A stretch of DNA of 64,000 nt from Listeria swaminathanii (lineage in GTDB: Bacteria > Bacillota > Bacilli > Lactobacillales > Listeriaceae): positions 62,001-126,000 of the forward strand of contig NZ_JAATOD010000003.1 in assembly GCF_014229645.1 (NCBI RefSeq), given 5' to 3'. Below the pieces are notes generated by a model. The model did no database searches, had not been told where the DNA came from, and saw only the letters and a program-made list of their open reading frames with translations. Position 1 is the stretch's first letter, and each line of letters begins with the position of its first letter. This document shows positions 41,719-49,525 of this stretch, one piece after another. A program made the translations under genes and the position numbers.

Positions 41719-42351
41719 TTAAGCAAAACTTGTAACATCAGTAATCGGCAATCGATAAGACTGATAACCGGAATTTTTAGCTTTCCCAATAGAAACGATC
41801 ATCACTGGAACATAGCGCTCTGGGTCCATATTAAAAGCTTCTGCAACTTCTGTACGCTCAAAACCGCCGATTGGATTTGTATCATAACCGTGCGCACGAG
41901 CAACTAACATTAATTGCATCGCTACAAGTCCGCCGTCAATAAGTACTACACGTTCTGCTTCTGAACGGGGAATCACTTCAAAATACTGGCTTAATTTTGC
42001 CATTTGTTGTTCTTTTACTTCTGCTGGCATCAAGCCTCGTTCCACTGATTCTCCGTAGATTTTTTCGCCATTTTCGAAGTTTTGCAAGTCACCGAAAACT
42101 AAAATCATCGCGGAAGAAGATTCGTTTTGACGTGTATTAAAGCGAACTAACGAGTTTAATTTTTCTTTACCCGCATCACTTTCTACAACTACAAAACGCC
42201 ACGGCTGCATGTTTACAGACGAAGGAGCAGTTACCGCATCCTCTAAAATGGCTTTCATTTCCTCTTGGCTAATTTTCACCGTTTCATCGTATTCTCGAAT
42301 CGAGCGGCGGTTTTTCATTAAGTCTTCAAAATCATTATTTAAATAAGTCAT
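41719..42351 (-). CDS. nitroreductase family NAD(P)H:flavin oxidoreductase
   Basis: The 210-residue protein begins MTYLNNDFEDLMKNRRSIRE, containing the FMN-binding RRSIRxY motif; AVTAPSSVNMQPWRFVVV is the second flavin and substrate site, and ARAHGYDTNPIGGFER the third. This is the nitroreductase/YodC-like fold, which reduces quinones or nitro compounds. ATG at 42351 has AGGAGG upstream. It follows the antibiotic-biosynthesis-monooxygenase-type gene by 13 bases, and both lie behind a palindrome that probably binds the divergent ArsR-type regulator. Position fits Lmo0103. Confidence 0.9.
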   Translation of the reverse strand: MTYLNNDFEDLMKNRRSIREYDETVKISQEEMKAILEDAVTAPSSVNMQPWRFVVVESDAGKEKLNSLVRFNTRQNESSSAMILVFGDLQNFENGEKIYGESVERGLMPAEVKEQQMAKLSQYFEVIPRSEAERVVLIDGGLVAMQLMLVARAHGYDTNPIGGFERTEVAEAFNMDPERYVPVMIVSIGKAKNSGYQSYRLPITDVTSFA

Positions 42352-42364
42352 ATTTTTCTCCTCC

Positions 42365-42655
42365 TTATCGCGCAAGTGGCGTTAACACTGAAATTTCAAG
42401 TTCTTTAGCAACAAAATTGGCAGCGGCTTTCTGGAATTTTTGGAAATGCACGCTTTCATTATGTTGTTGAATAGCATCCATATCTGCCCATTTTTCGAGC
42501 ATATAAAAAACAGTTTCATTTTCTGTAGATTGCACTAATTCATAGCCGTGGTTCCCTGTTTCCGCTTGTGATGCGGCAATAACTTCCTTAGCAGCCTGCA
42601 AAAAAGCTTCGATTTGCTCTTTTTTTATCGTCATTTGCGCTTCGATATGTAACAT
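42365..42655 (-). CDS. ABM-domain (putative quinol) monooxygenase
   Basis: The 96-residue protein is one antibiotic biosynthesis monooxygenase domain: a ferredoxin-like fold with HIEAQMTIKKEQIEAFLQAA, GNHGYELVQSTENETVFYML and EKWADMDAIQQHNESVHFQK, whose NESxHF matches YgiN-type quinol monooxygenases. Together with the adjacent nitroreductase it may form a quinone or electrophile detoxification pair. The start is ATG 42655, directly downstream of the operator palindrome. Position fits Lmo0102. Confidence 0.88.
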   Translation of the reverse strand: MLHIEAQMTIKKEQIEAFLQAAKEVIAASQAETGNHGYELVQSTENETVFYMLEKWADMDAIQQHNESVHFQKFQKAAANFVAKELEISVLTPLAR

Positions 42656-42679
42656 TTCTCAACAACTTCTTTCAGATTT

Positions 42680-42707
42680 GATAGTTCGATTAATTTCGAA
42701 CTATCAT
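42680..42707. promoter_or_regulatory. perfect palindromic operator between ArsR and oxidoreductase genes
   Basis: TGATAGTTCGA, six-base spacer TTAATT, TCGAACTATCA. An 11-base perfect inverted repeat in the divergent promoter region, 25 bases upstream of the monooxygenase start; most likely the site of the adjacent ArsR-type repressor. Confidence 0.82.
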
Positions 42708-42766
42708 AATATAACATAGCAGCAACTTCCGCGCAATTAAAATGCAAGTTATGATATGATATTTAT

Positions 42767-43057
42767 ATGAAAAAGTTAAATGAGCTATCAAAATCAGATT
42801 TATTATTAATTTTCCAAGCACTTAGTGACCCAATCCGTCTCGATATTTTCCTATGTTTACTGAAAAGCAAAGAGAAACGCTTCTCTGGAACAACTTACAA
42901 TATTTCCAAATCAACCATGTCACACCATATTAAATTGCTTAAAGAGGCACAACTGATTAATTTAAGAAAGGAAGGGACAACACATATTTATTCGGTAAAC
43001 GAAGAATTAGTGGACGCAATTGGCTACTTCTTTGATACATGCAAAAACAAATACTAA
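42767..43057 (+). CDS. ArsR-family transcriptional regulator
   Basis: The 96-residue winged-helix protein shows LSDPIRLDIFLCLLKSKEKR and the recognition helix KSTMSHHIKLLKEAQLINLR, typical of ArsR repressors. The metal motif ELCVCDL is absent; a Cys near the end (FDTCKNKY) and one at CLLKS could sense thiol-reactive compounds. It is divergent from the monooxygenase-nitroreductase pair and probably represses it through the 42680-42707 palindrome. No ribosome site is strong before ATG 42767. Position fits Lmo0101. Confidence 0.85.
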   Translation: MKKLNELSKSDLLLIFQALSDPIRLDIFLCLLKSKEKRFSGTTYNISKSTMSHHIKLLKEAQLINLRKEGTTHIYSVNEELVDAIGYFFDTCKNKY

Positions 43058-43140
43058 TAACTTCATTTCAAAAACTATTAACCTTATTAACATTTTGATA
43101 TAATTTAAATATCAACTTACTTAAGGATGTGGTTTTTTTA

Positions 43141-44664
43141 GTGAAGAAAATATTAATTAGGTCAGGCATGCGGCCCACGAATGTATATATGCCGGAAGAC
43201 CTCTATTTAAAAGATCGGACAGGTTTTAACAACGGCAACCTTGCTTATCAATACAGTATTTATCGAGCCTTATGGAATGACGATGTAGAAATACACGCAG
43301 ATGGGCTGTCATCTAATCCTAACCTCGCAGAAAAAATCAATGAAAATTACGACCTCTATGTTATGCCTTTAGCAGACGCGTTTCGAGATGACTTCAGGCC
43401 CATACTCCGCAATTACACCCAACTTATACGCAAATTAAAAATCCCCGTCGTCGTTACGGGCGTAGGCTTACGAGCGAATTATGAACCACAACTAGATGAG
43501 GGTTTTGCTTTTGATGAAGATGTTACTAACTTTGTAAAAGCAGTCCTAGAAAAATCAGCTCAAATTGGAGTCCGCGGACAAATCACAGCAGATTATTTAA
43601 AAAAACTAGGCTTTAACGATGACCTCGACTTTCGAGTAATTGGTTGTCCTTCCCTCTATACATTCGGACGAGAAATAAAAATTAGAGATTTACACTTAAC
43701 AAATCAATCCTCCATCGCGATTAACGCATCTCCAACCTCTTCAGAAACTGCTATCCACTTTTTAAATAACATGATTACTACATACAAAGACTATCACTTT
43801 ATCCCCCAACACCTAGACGAATTCCATTTAATGTACGCTGGTGGTCCAGATATTACTAGCGATATCAAAGACTATCCCACAAACATCGAACATAAATATT
43901 ATAAAGAAGGTCGTGTAAAATATTTTACTAGTATGCCTAGTTGGTATGATTTTGTGAAAAATATTGATTTTAGTATTGGTTCTCGCTTGCACGGAAACGT
44001 TATTCCTACAATAGTTGGAACACCTAATATTTCTTTTGTACAAGATGCCCGAATGCGCGAACTAGCTACCTACCACGCCCTTCCTCACGTCACAATAGAC
44101 GAACTAGAGCGAACCAACAATATTCAAGATTTACTCGGTAAAGTCGATTTGAAATCTGCTGAAAAAGTGCAAGCGCAAAATTTCGATAATTACATTGATT
44201 TCTTAGACACAAACGGGCTAAATCACATCTATAAACATGACAAAAACAGAAAATCTGCCCCAATGGACGAACTTATTCAATCCATTAATTTCCCCACTAG
44301 CCCAGAAGTCATTTCCACATTAAATCCAACAGAGATGCTAAATCGAGTAAAATTTTCTGCTAATCTATTAAAAGAAAGGCATGATTTTAGCACCAAATAT
44401 CGAGTAAATACCGTTAATAACCAACTTACCCAACTGAGAAAAACTACCGCGGACCAAAACAAAAAACACCAAGAAAAAAATAAACACTTAGAAAATGAAC
44501 TTAAACAAACCAAACAAAAATTACAACTTACAACAAATAAAAATAATGAACTAACTAACAAAATCAAACATTATCAAGGGACTTTAAATCGAAAATCCGT
44601 GAAAATGACCTTAAAAGTTGTTAATTCACTAGCAGACGTTAAAAAGAAAGTTTCCAAAAGCTGA
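43141..44664 (+). CDS. polysaccharide pyruvyl transferase family protein with C-terminal coiled coil
   Basis: The 507-residue protein has a GT-B-like PS_pyruv_trans domain (about 1-370): GNLAYQYSIYRALW near the start, VVTGVGLRANY, IGVRGQITADYLKKLG and SIGSRLHGNVIPTIVGTPNI, the last being the conserved R-H-G-N segment. A Gln/Lys-rich coiled coil (about 420-490) follows. Such enzymes add pyruvate ketals to cell-surface glycans. GTG at 43141 is preferred over GTG at 43129, which touches the AAGGAT site. It stands alone with its own terminator; the glycan is unknown. Confidence 0.82.
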   Translation: MKKILIRSGMRPTNVYMPEDLYLKDRTGFNNGNLAYQYSIYRALWNDDVEIHADGLSSNPNLAEKINENYDLYVMPLADAFRDDFRPILRNYTQLIRKLKIPVVVTGVGLRANYEPQLDEGFAFDEDVTNFVKAVLEKSAQIGVRGQITADYLKKLGFNDDLDFRVIGCPSLYTFGREIKIRDLHLTNQSSIAINASPTSSETAIHFLNNMITTYKDYHFIPQHLDEFHLMYAGGPDITSDIKDYPTNIEHKYYKEGRVKYFTSMPSWYDFVKNIDFSIGSRLHGNVIPTIVGTPNISFVQDARMRELATYHALPHVTIDELERTNNIQDLLGKVDLKSAEKVQAQNFDNYIDFLDTNGLNHIYKHDKNRKSAPMDELIQSINFPTSPEVISTLNPTEMLNRVKFSANLLKERHDFSTKYRVNTVNNQLTQLRKTTADQNKKHQEKNKHLENELKQTKQKLQLTTNKNNELTNKIKHYQGTLNRKSVKMTLKVVNSLADVKKKVSKS

Positions 44665-44667
44665 TAC

Positions 44668-44703
44668 ACAAAAAAAGCAGCCTTCACATCGGCTGCTTTT
44701 TTG
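44668..44703. terminator. bidirectional terminator
   Basis: AAAAAAGCAGCC, loop TTCACATC, GGCTGCTTTTTT; serves the pyruvyltransferase-like gene and the convergent DUF2200 gene. Confidence 0.92.
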
Positions 44704-44704
44704 T

Positions 44705-45055
44705 TTATTTCCTTAAAATCTTCTCCATCTTTTTCCCTTTTGCGAGTTCATCAACTAATTTATCCAAATAACGAATTTTTTGCATCAGTTTATCTTCAAT
44801 TTCTTCCACTCGGTAGCCACAAATAACTCCAGTGATTAGGGAAGTATTAGGATTCATTTCTGGTGCTTGGTTGAAAAAGGTCTCGAAATCTATTTTTTGA
44901 TCGATGGCTTGCTGTAAGGAAGCTTGGTCGTAGCCTGTTAGCCAGAAAATAATTTCGTCTAGCTCTTCTTTTGTGCGGTCTTTTTTCTCCACTTTTTGTA
45001 TGTAAAGAGGGTATACACTAGCGAATGACGTTGTGTAGATTCTTGGTTTTTTCAT
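44705..45055 (-). CDS. DUF2200 family protein
   Basis: The 116-residue soluble protein starts [20 protein letters not shown] and contains [20 protein letters not shown] and [20 protein letters not shown], the DUF2200 pattern. The family is widespread and has no known function. ATG at 45055 has AGGAGG upstream. It is monocistronic between two terminators. I cannot suggest a role. Confidence 0.85.
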   Translation of the reverse strand: MKKPRIYTTSFASVYPLYIQKVEKKDRTKEELDEIIFWLTGYDQASLQQAIDQKIDFETFFNQAPEMNPNTSLITGVICGYRVEEIEDKLMQKIRYLDKLVDELAKGKKMEKILRK

Positions 45056-45133
45056 GTTGGTGTTCCTCCTTTGATTGCGTTTTAATTACACTTTCTATTG
45101 TATCAAAATACGCTATTTGTTCAATTATTATGT

Positions 45134-45178
45134 ATGAAAAAAAAGCATCAACAGACAATAAGTCCATTGAAGCTTTTC
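45134..45178 (-). terminator. terminator after manO
   Basis: Minus strand AAAAGCTTCAATGGACTTAT, TGTCTGTTGATGCTTTTTTTT: stem with mismatches and T8. Confidence 0.8.
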
Positions 45179-45191
45179 GGTATAAATCGGC

Positions 45192-45596
45192 TTATTTATT
45201 TTTGTTTTTCTTCTTGCTAAATATCGACCGAAACGAGCGCTTCATAACGTCAAAGAAACTGAGCGAACTCACCATATTGGCCGGGTCGACATAAACTCGT
45301 ATTTTACGTAAAACTTCTTTAGGCTGTTTAGAAGCAAATGTATACGTGCCGTTGCGCTTTGTTTTAATGGCGTAGCGAGGGATCCACTTGCCTTTTAGCA
45401 TAACAGATACGATAACTTGATCTACTTCTTCCCAAGGAATTTGGACGAATTTACGCACATCACGTGAGTTGAAAAATTCAAAACCTTTGTCGCCAATCAT
45501 AATTTTCCCGTAATCTGTAAGTCCAGTATACGCGGTGGCATCTATTGTTAAGTCTACCTTTGTATTAATCGATTGAACCAACTGTATTCGCTCCAT
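45192..45596 (-). CDS. manO: DUF956 family protein, ManO-like
   Basis: The 134-residue protein has a beta-rich PH/GRAM-like body (VDLTIDATAYTGLTDYGKIM, FFNSRDVRKFVQIPWEEVDQ, WIPRYAIKT) and a Lys-rich tail. DUF956 genes regularly follow mannose-type PTS operons in Firmicutes and are called manO; a regulatory role has been proposed. It lies downstream of mptD behind a terminator, so it may be transcribed by readthrough or from its own promoter. Position fits Lmo0099. Confidence 0.85.
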   Translation of the reverse strand: MERIQLVQSINTKVDLTIDATAYTGLTDYGKIMIGDKGFEFFNSRDVRKFVQIPWEEVDQVIVSVMLKGKWIPRYAIKTKRNGTYTFASKQPKEVLRKIRVYVDPANMVSSLSFFDVMKRSFRSIFSKKKNKNK

Positions 45597-45653
45597 TTCT
45601 TTTCGCTTGTTTTGTTTATTATACCGTATTCGTTTATCTGTGTCATATATCTA

Positions 45654-45696
45654 AACGAAAAGAGGCTCGGTGAATATTGCACCAGCCTCTTTTCGA
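45654..45696 (-). terminator. terminator of mptACD
   Basis: CGAAAAGAGGCT and AGCCTCTTTTCG pair around a 16-base loop with inner GGTG/CACC pairing. It lies just after the mptD stop. Confidence 0.9.
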
Positions 45697-45707
45697 TCAG
45701 CTTATTT

Positions 45708-46619
45708 TTACAGAAGCCCGATTAAGTGACCAACTATACCAACTACGAATAGACCTAGAATGATGATAATTGGGCTGATTTTTTTCTTAAGTAACCACAT
45801 ACATAAGAATGTAAGAGCTACTGCTGCAAGTCCTGGGATTAGGTTATCCAAGTTATTTTGCAAGGTTGTTACTTTAATTTCAGAAAGAGCTAAACCTGCT
45901 TGTTGTTGTTCTAAAGCAGTTTTGATACCTTGAGCGCCTTGTGGAAGATGACTCCAATCAATATACGCACCTTCATCAAGTTTAACTTTCGAGATAATTG
46001 GCGCAAACTGGATATTTACCCATCTCTGCACCAAGGCGGCGAGGACGAACATCCCGAGTATCGAAGCACCTTTTGTAATGTCTTGTAGTAATCCACCAGA
46101 AAGGTCATCAGTAATTTTAGAACCAGCTTTGTAGCCGAATTCTTGTGTATACCACATGAAGCCCCAACGGATTACGTTCCAAGCAACGAAGAATAAAATT
46201 GGTCCAAGAATGTTTCCACTCAAGGCAAGAGAAGCACCTAATGCTCCTAACATTGGACGAATTGTAAACCAGAATACTGGATCACCAACACCAGCTAGAG
46301 GTCCCATCATACCAACTTTAACCCCTTGAATTGCTACATCATCAACTTCTGCACCATTTGCACGTTCTTCTTCAAGTGCAAGTGTTACCCCAAGAATTGG
46401 AGACGCGATATATGGATGTGTATTAAAGAATTCTAAGTGACGTTTTAGAGCTTGAGAACGATCTTCTTTAGTTTTATATAATTTTTTAATAGCGGGAATC
46501 ATAGAGAATGCCCAGCCACCATTTTGCATACGTTCGTAGTTCCATGAACCTTGAATGAACGTAGAGCGCCATGCTACGCGTAGACGGTCTCTCTTTGATA
46601 ATTCGATTTTTTCTGCCAT
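45708..46619 (-). CDS. mptD: PTS mannose transporter subunit IID
   Basis: The 303-residue protein is the EIID-Man component: ERMQNGGWAFSMIPAIKKLY, EFFNTHPYIASPILGVTLAL and VGMMGPLAGVGDPVFWFTIR are conserved family segments. Three C-terminal helices follow, and an extracellular insert lies around KTALEQQQAGLALSEI. With IIC it forms the sugar channel and, in L. monocytogenes, the receptor for class IIa bacteriocins such as pediocin. It is 21 bases after mptC in the sigma-54 operon. Confidence 0.95.
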   Translation of the reverse strand: MAEKIELSKRDRLRVAWRSTFIQGSWNYERMQNGGWAFSMIPAIKKLYKTKEDRSQALKRHLEFFNTHPYIASPILGVTLALEEERANGAEVDDVAIQGVKVGMMGPLAGVGDPVFWFTIRPMLGALGASLALSGNILGPILFFVAWNVIRWGFMWYTQEFGYKAGSKITDDLSGGLLQDITKGASILGMFVLAALVQRWVNIQFAPIISKVKLDEGAYIDWSHLPQGAQGIKTALEQQQAGLALSEIKVTTLQNNLDNLIPGLAAVALTFLCMWLLKKKISPIIIILGLFVVGIVGHLIGLL

Positions 46620-46640
46620 TCTATTCTCCTCCTTTTTTTA

Positions 46641-47447
46641 TTAATAGTCGTTTAATATGTCGCCGAGTGGATCGCGAGAGTTTCCGCCTCCACCGCCGTT
46701 TGAATTACCGCCACCCATTTTAGATAGGTTAAGGTAAATAAGAGCAAGTGCAACACCTAGAGCACCGATTGCGATAAGTGTTAATTGAGAAATTGCTGCT
46801 ACTACGAAACCGATAACGAAGAACGGCCATACTTCTTTAGTAGCCATCATGTTGATAACTAGTGCATAACCAACGGCAACTACCATTCCTCCACCGATAG
46901 CCATACCATCTGTTAACCAAGCTGGCATTGCTTCTAAGAAAGATTGAACGCTGTCTGCTGGAATGAATAAAAGTGCTGCTGCTGGAATCGCGATACGAAC
47001 ACCTTGCATACAAATTGCTGAAATATGTAACCACTCTACGCTGCGAATATTCCCTTTTTCAGCGGCTCTGTCCATCAAGTGAACAATTGGAACTGCCAAT
47101 GTACGAACGATCATTGTTAAGAAAAGACCTGCTACTGCTAGTGGAATTGCAATGGCGATTGCGGACGGAATACCTGCTACCCCTTGTCCACCTAATACTA
47201 ATATAATTGCTGAAGCTACTGAGGCAAGCGCGGCATCTGGTGCTACGGCTGCTCCGATGTTTGCCCATCCAAGTGCGATCATTTGTAGAGTTCCGCCAAG
47301 GATGATACAAGCTGTTAAGTTACCTGTTACGAGACCAATTAATGTACATGCGATTAATGGCTGATGGAACTGAAATTCATCTAGAATTCCTTCAATACCT
47401 GCTAAAAATGCAATAAGTACTACTAAAATTATTGATATGACAGACAT
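46641..47447 (-). CDS. mptC: PTS mannose transporter subunit IIC
   Basis: The 268-residue membrane protein shows the EIIC-Man pattern: FLAGIEGILDEFQFHQPLIA, LVTGNLTACIILGGTLQMIA, then WANIGAAVAPDAALASV and the Gly-rich motif region. About eight helical segments are visible. The C-terminus is unusual in being Gly/Asn/Ser-rich (KMGGGNSNGGGGGNS). It forms the mannose/glucose translocation channel with IID. Confidence 0.95.
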   Translation of the reverse strand: MSVISIILVVLIAFLAGIEGILDEFQFHQPLIACTLIGLVTGNLTACIILGGTLQMIALGWANIGAAVAPDAALASVASAIILVLGGQGVAGIPSAIAIAIPLAVAGLFLTMIVRTLAVPIVHLMDRAAEKGNIRSVEWLHISAICMQGVRIAIPAAALLFIPADSVQSFLEAMPAWLTDGMAIGGGMVVAVGYALVINMMATKEVWPFFVIGFVVAAISQLTLIAIGALGVALALIYLNLSKMGGGNSNGGGGGNSRDPLGDILNDY

Positions 47448-47470
47448 AATAAACCTCCTATTTTAATTTT

Positions 47471-48436
47471 TTATTGTGTCTTTAATTCGTGTTTTGCTTT
47501 TTTAATGATGTCTTCCATGTTTGCGCTTGAGTCGTTAGGGACTTTACGCACATCGAATTTAACGCCTTTTTCTTTTAATTTCTCAAAAGTTGCAACATCA
47601 TCTTTACCCATGGAAAGTACTTTGCTAACAACAACTTTACCTACAGAGTGAGCCATGGAACCAACGTTTACTTGTTCGATTTCTACGCCACCTTCAATTG
47701 CGCGTAAAACATCTTGAGGATTTTCGAATAATAAAAGTGCTTTTGTATTGCCGAAACGTGGATCTTTTGAAATCTCAATCATTTTTTGGACTGGGATAAC
47801 ATTAGCTTTTACTCCTGGTGGTGCTGCTTGTTCGATTAATTTTTTACGAAGATCGTCTTTTGCAACTGCATCTGAAACGACGATAATTCTTGTTGGGTGT
47901 GTTGCTTTTGTCCATGCAGTGGCTACTTGACCATGCAAGAGACGTGAATCAACACGTGTTAGAACGAATTCGATTTTGCCGTCACCAACTGCAGCGATTT
48001 CTGCTTGTGGCTGTTCAGTAGCCGTTACTTGCGGTTGTAGTTCTTCTGGTTTCACACGGATACCTTCTTGAGCTGGCGCAAGGATATTTGCTGCGATTTC
48101 ATGTGCGCTTTCCATTGTAAAACGTGATGAGAAAGCTTCAATCAACATTGGCAAATTAAGTCCTGCTACGATTGCCCACTTATCTTTATTGAGTTCATAA
48201 AGACCGTTTGCTTGATTGAATGGTGTGCCTCCCCAAAGATCCACTAAGAATAAAACTTCATCTTGGCTGTCAAAAGTTGCTATTGCAGCTTCCATTTTAG
48301 CTTTGATGTCTTCTGGACCTTCGCTTGGCATCAAAGTGATTGCTTTAACGTTTTCTTGCTCGCCGAAAATCATCGTTCCGGACTGCAAAATACCTTCAGC
48401 AAATTCACCGTGAGTTGCGAGGATAATTCCTACCAT
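47471..48436 (-). CDS. mptA: PTS mannose transporter subunit IIAB
   Basis: The 321-residue cytoplasmic protein fuses EIIA-Man (about 1-135, phosphorylated His9 in LATHGEFAEG) to EIIB-Man (about 155-320, with VDSRLLHGQVATAWTKATHP, active His in LLHGQ) through an Ala/Pro/Gln linker. It passes phosphate from HPr to the incoming sugar. It is the first gene of mptACD, the main glucose transporter of Listeria. A sigma-54 -24/-12 promoter lies at 48487-48503, which fits control by RpoN and the activator ManR encoded elsewhere. Confidence 0.95.
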   Translation of the reverse strand: MVGIILATHGEFAEGILQSGTMIFGEQENVKAITLMPSEGPEDIKAKMEAAIATFDSQDEVLFLVDLWGGTPFNQANGLYELNKDKWAIVAGLNLPMLIEAFSSRFTMESAHEIAANILAPAQEGIRVKPEELQPQVTATEQPQAEIAAVGDGKIEFVLTRVDSRLLHGQVATAWTKATHPTRIIVVSDAVAKDDLRKKLIEQAAPPGVKANVIPVQKMIEISKDPRFGNTKALLLFENPQDVLRAIEGGVEIEQVNVGSMAHSVGKVVVSKVLSMGKDDVATFEKLKEKGVKFDVRKVPNDSSANMEDIIKKAKHELKTQ

Positions 48437-48486
48437 CTTTTTCCCTCCTAATATAATTCATTTATTTTGCTACCCGCTCTATTTAT

Positions 48487-48503
48487 TGCAAGTTCCGTGC
48501 CAA
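48487..48503 (-). promoter_or_regulatory. sigma-54 (-24/-12) promoter of mptACD
   Basis: Minus strand TTGGCACGGAACTTGCA. GG and GC are spaced ten bases apart, matching TGGCAC-N5-TTGC. It lies about 50 bases before the mptA ATG. Confidence 0.92.
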
Positions 48504-48570
48504 CTTTACAGTATCGTTACTAAAACACTGTAGTATCAGCATTTTACCAATCTATATTATTACGGTATTA

Positions 48571-48591
48571 ATTAGTGTATCGGTCACTAAT
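48571..48591. promoter_or_regulatory. dyad upstream of the sigma-54 promoter, candidate activator site
   Basis: ATTAGTG, TATCGGT, CACTAAT: perfect seven-base arms, about 70-90 bases upstream of the -24 element, the distance expected for an enhancer of a ManR-type activator. A related GTGTAT motif lies near 48615. No gene seen in 48437-48685. Confidence 0.55.
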
Positions 48592-48685
48592 ACAGAAAAA
48601 CCAATCCGACAATATAGTGTATCTAAGAAACAAACTATGTATATCAAAAAAACGATATTAATTCATCTTAATTCGAATAAATAGT

Positions 48686-48724
48686 AAAAAAACTACTCAA
48701 AATGGGTCTTTGAGTAGTTTTTTT
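48686..48724 (-). terminator. terminator after the Crp-type gene
   Basis: AAAAAACTACTCAAA and TTTGAGTAGTTTTTTT around ATGGGTC; strong stem with T tract on the minus strand. Confidence 0.92.
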
Positions 48725-48731
48725 ATGATAT

Positions 48732-49367
48732 TTACGAGACACACTTTACTTCCAAATCTTGCATTAATAACCAAGGTGTCGTTTTTACATTTATGGTTCC
48801 TTTGTCTGCTAAACCATTGATAATCCCAGATGTGGTTGAGACAGAGCATTTGGCCAATTTTGCTAGGACGTAGATTTTTAGCCACCTTGGAAATTCTGGA
48901 TTGTGCGCAGCGTTCAATTCATATCGATTAATAATTTTCATTAAGACTTTTTCAACTCGTTCCTCAGGATCAGCCGACATTATTTCTCGTTGCCATTCTA
49001 GACTTCTCTCAAAATCTTCCGCAATTTGCAAAAAGAAATTCGATAATAAATTATGCGCATCTAGTTTTTCGAATAGTTCATCTGTCGAAAGAATGCTGTA
49101 GGTTGTATTTTCTAATGCCGATAGTGATAACACGCTAGCTGTTGTATAGATAATACGCTGATCCGCAAAAACTCGTTGAATTGTAGCTTTTTTTCCTAAG
49201 TTCTCTTGTATTATTAAACCTTTTTCCATGATGATTAGTTGTCCGTGTTGCAATTTAAGTTCCTTACCTACCTCTAATTCTTGGTAAGTAAGAGAAAAAT
49301 TCTTTCTAATCCATGAATAAATCAGTAAGTCTTGACTGATTAGTTGATGAAATTCTAAAAAGGTCAT
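48732..49367 (-). CDS. Crp/Fnr family transcriptional regulator
   Basis: The 211-residue protein has a diverged beta-roll (about 15-105) and a C-terminal winged helix (about 135-200) with KIYVLAKLAKCSVSTTSGII as the helix-turn-helix. It belongs to the PrfA-like Crp group and is the third such regulator in this window. Position fits Lmo0095, upstream of mptACD, in whose control Lmo0095 has been implicated, as far as I recall. ATG at 49367; effector unknown. Confidence 0.78.
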   Translation of the reverse strand: MTFLEFHQLISQDLLIYSWIRKNFSLTYQELEVGKELKLQHGQLIIMEKGLIIQENLGKKATIQRVFADQRIIYTTASVLSLSALENTTYSILSTDELFEKLDAHNLLSNFFLQIAEDFERSLEWQREIMSADPEERVEKVLMKIINRYELNAAHNPEFPRWLKIYVLAKLAKCSVSTTSGIINGLADKGTINVKTTPWLLMQDLEVKCVS

Positions 49368-49476
49368 TTTCTATTTCCTTTCCACCCATATTTATTTTTA
49401 AAAATTGGGCTACCGGTTGAACTATCTCTGTCTATTTATCTAATTTCAACGGAAAAATTTTTATTTTATTTGCGGG

Positions 49477-49523
49477 AAAAGGTAGGTTTGCCTCAAAGTT
49501 GAGACCTCCTACCTTCCCCTTTT
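49477..49523 (-). terminator. terminator after the giant cell-wall protein gene
   Basis: AAAAGGTAGG and CCTACCTTCCCCTTTT with an inner GGTTTGCCTCAA/TTGAGACCTCC stem. It starts three bases beyond the stop codon. Confidence 0.85.
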
Positions 49524-49525
49524 AT

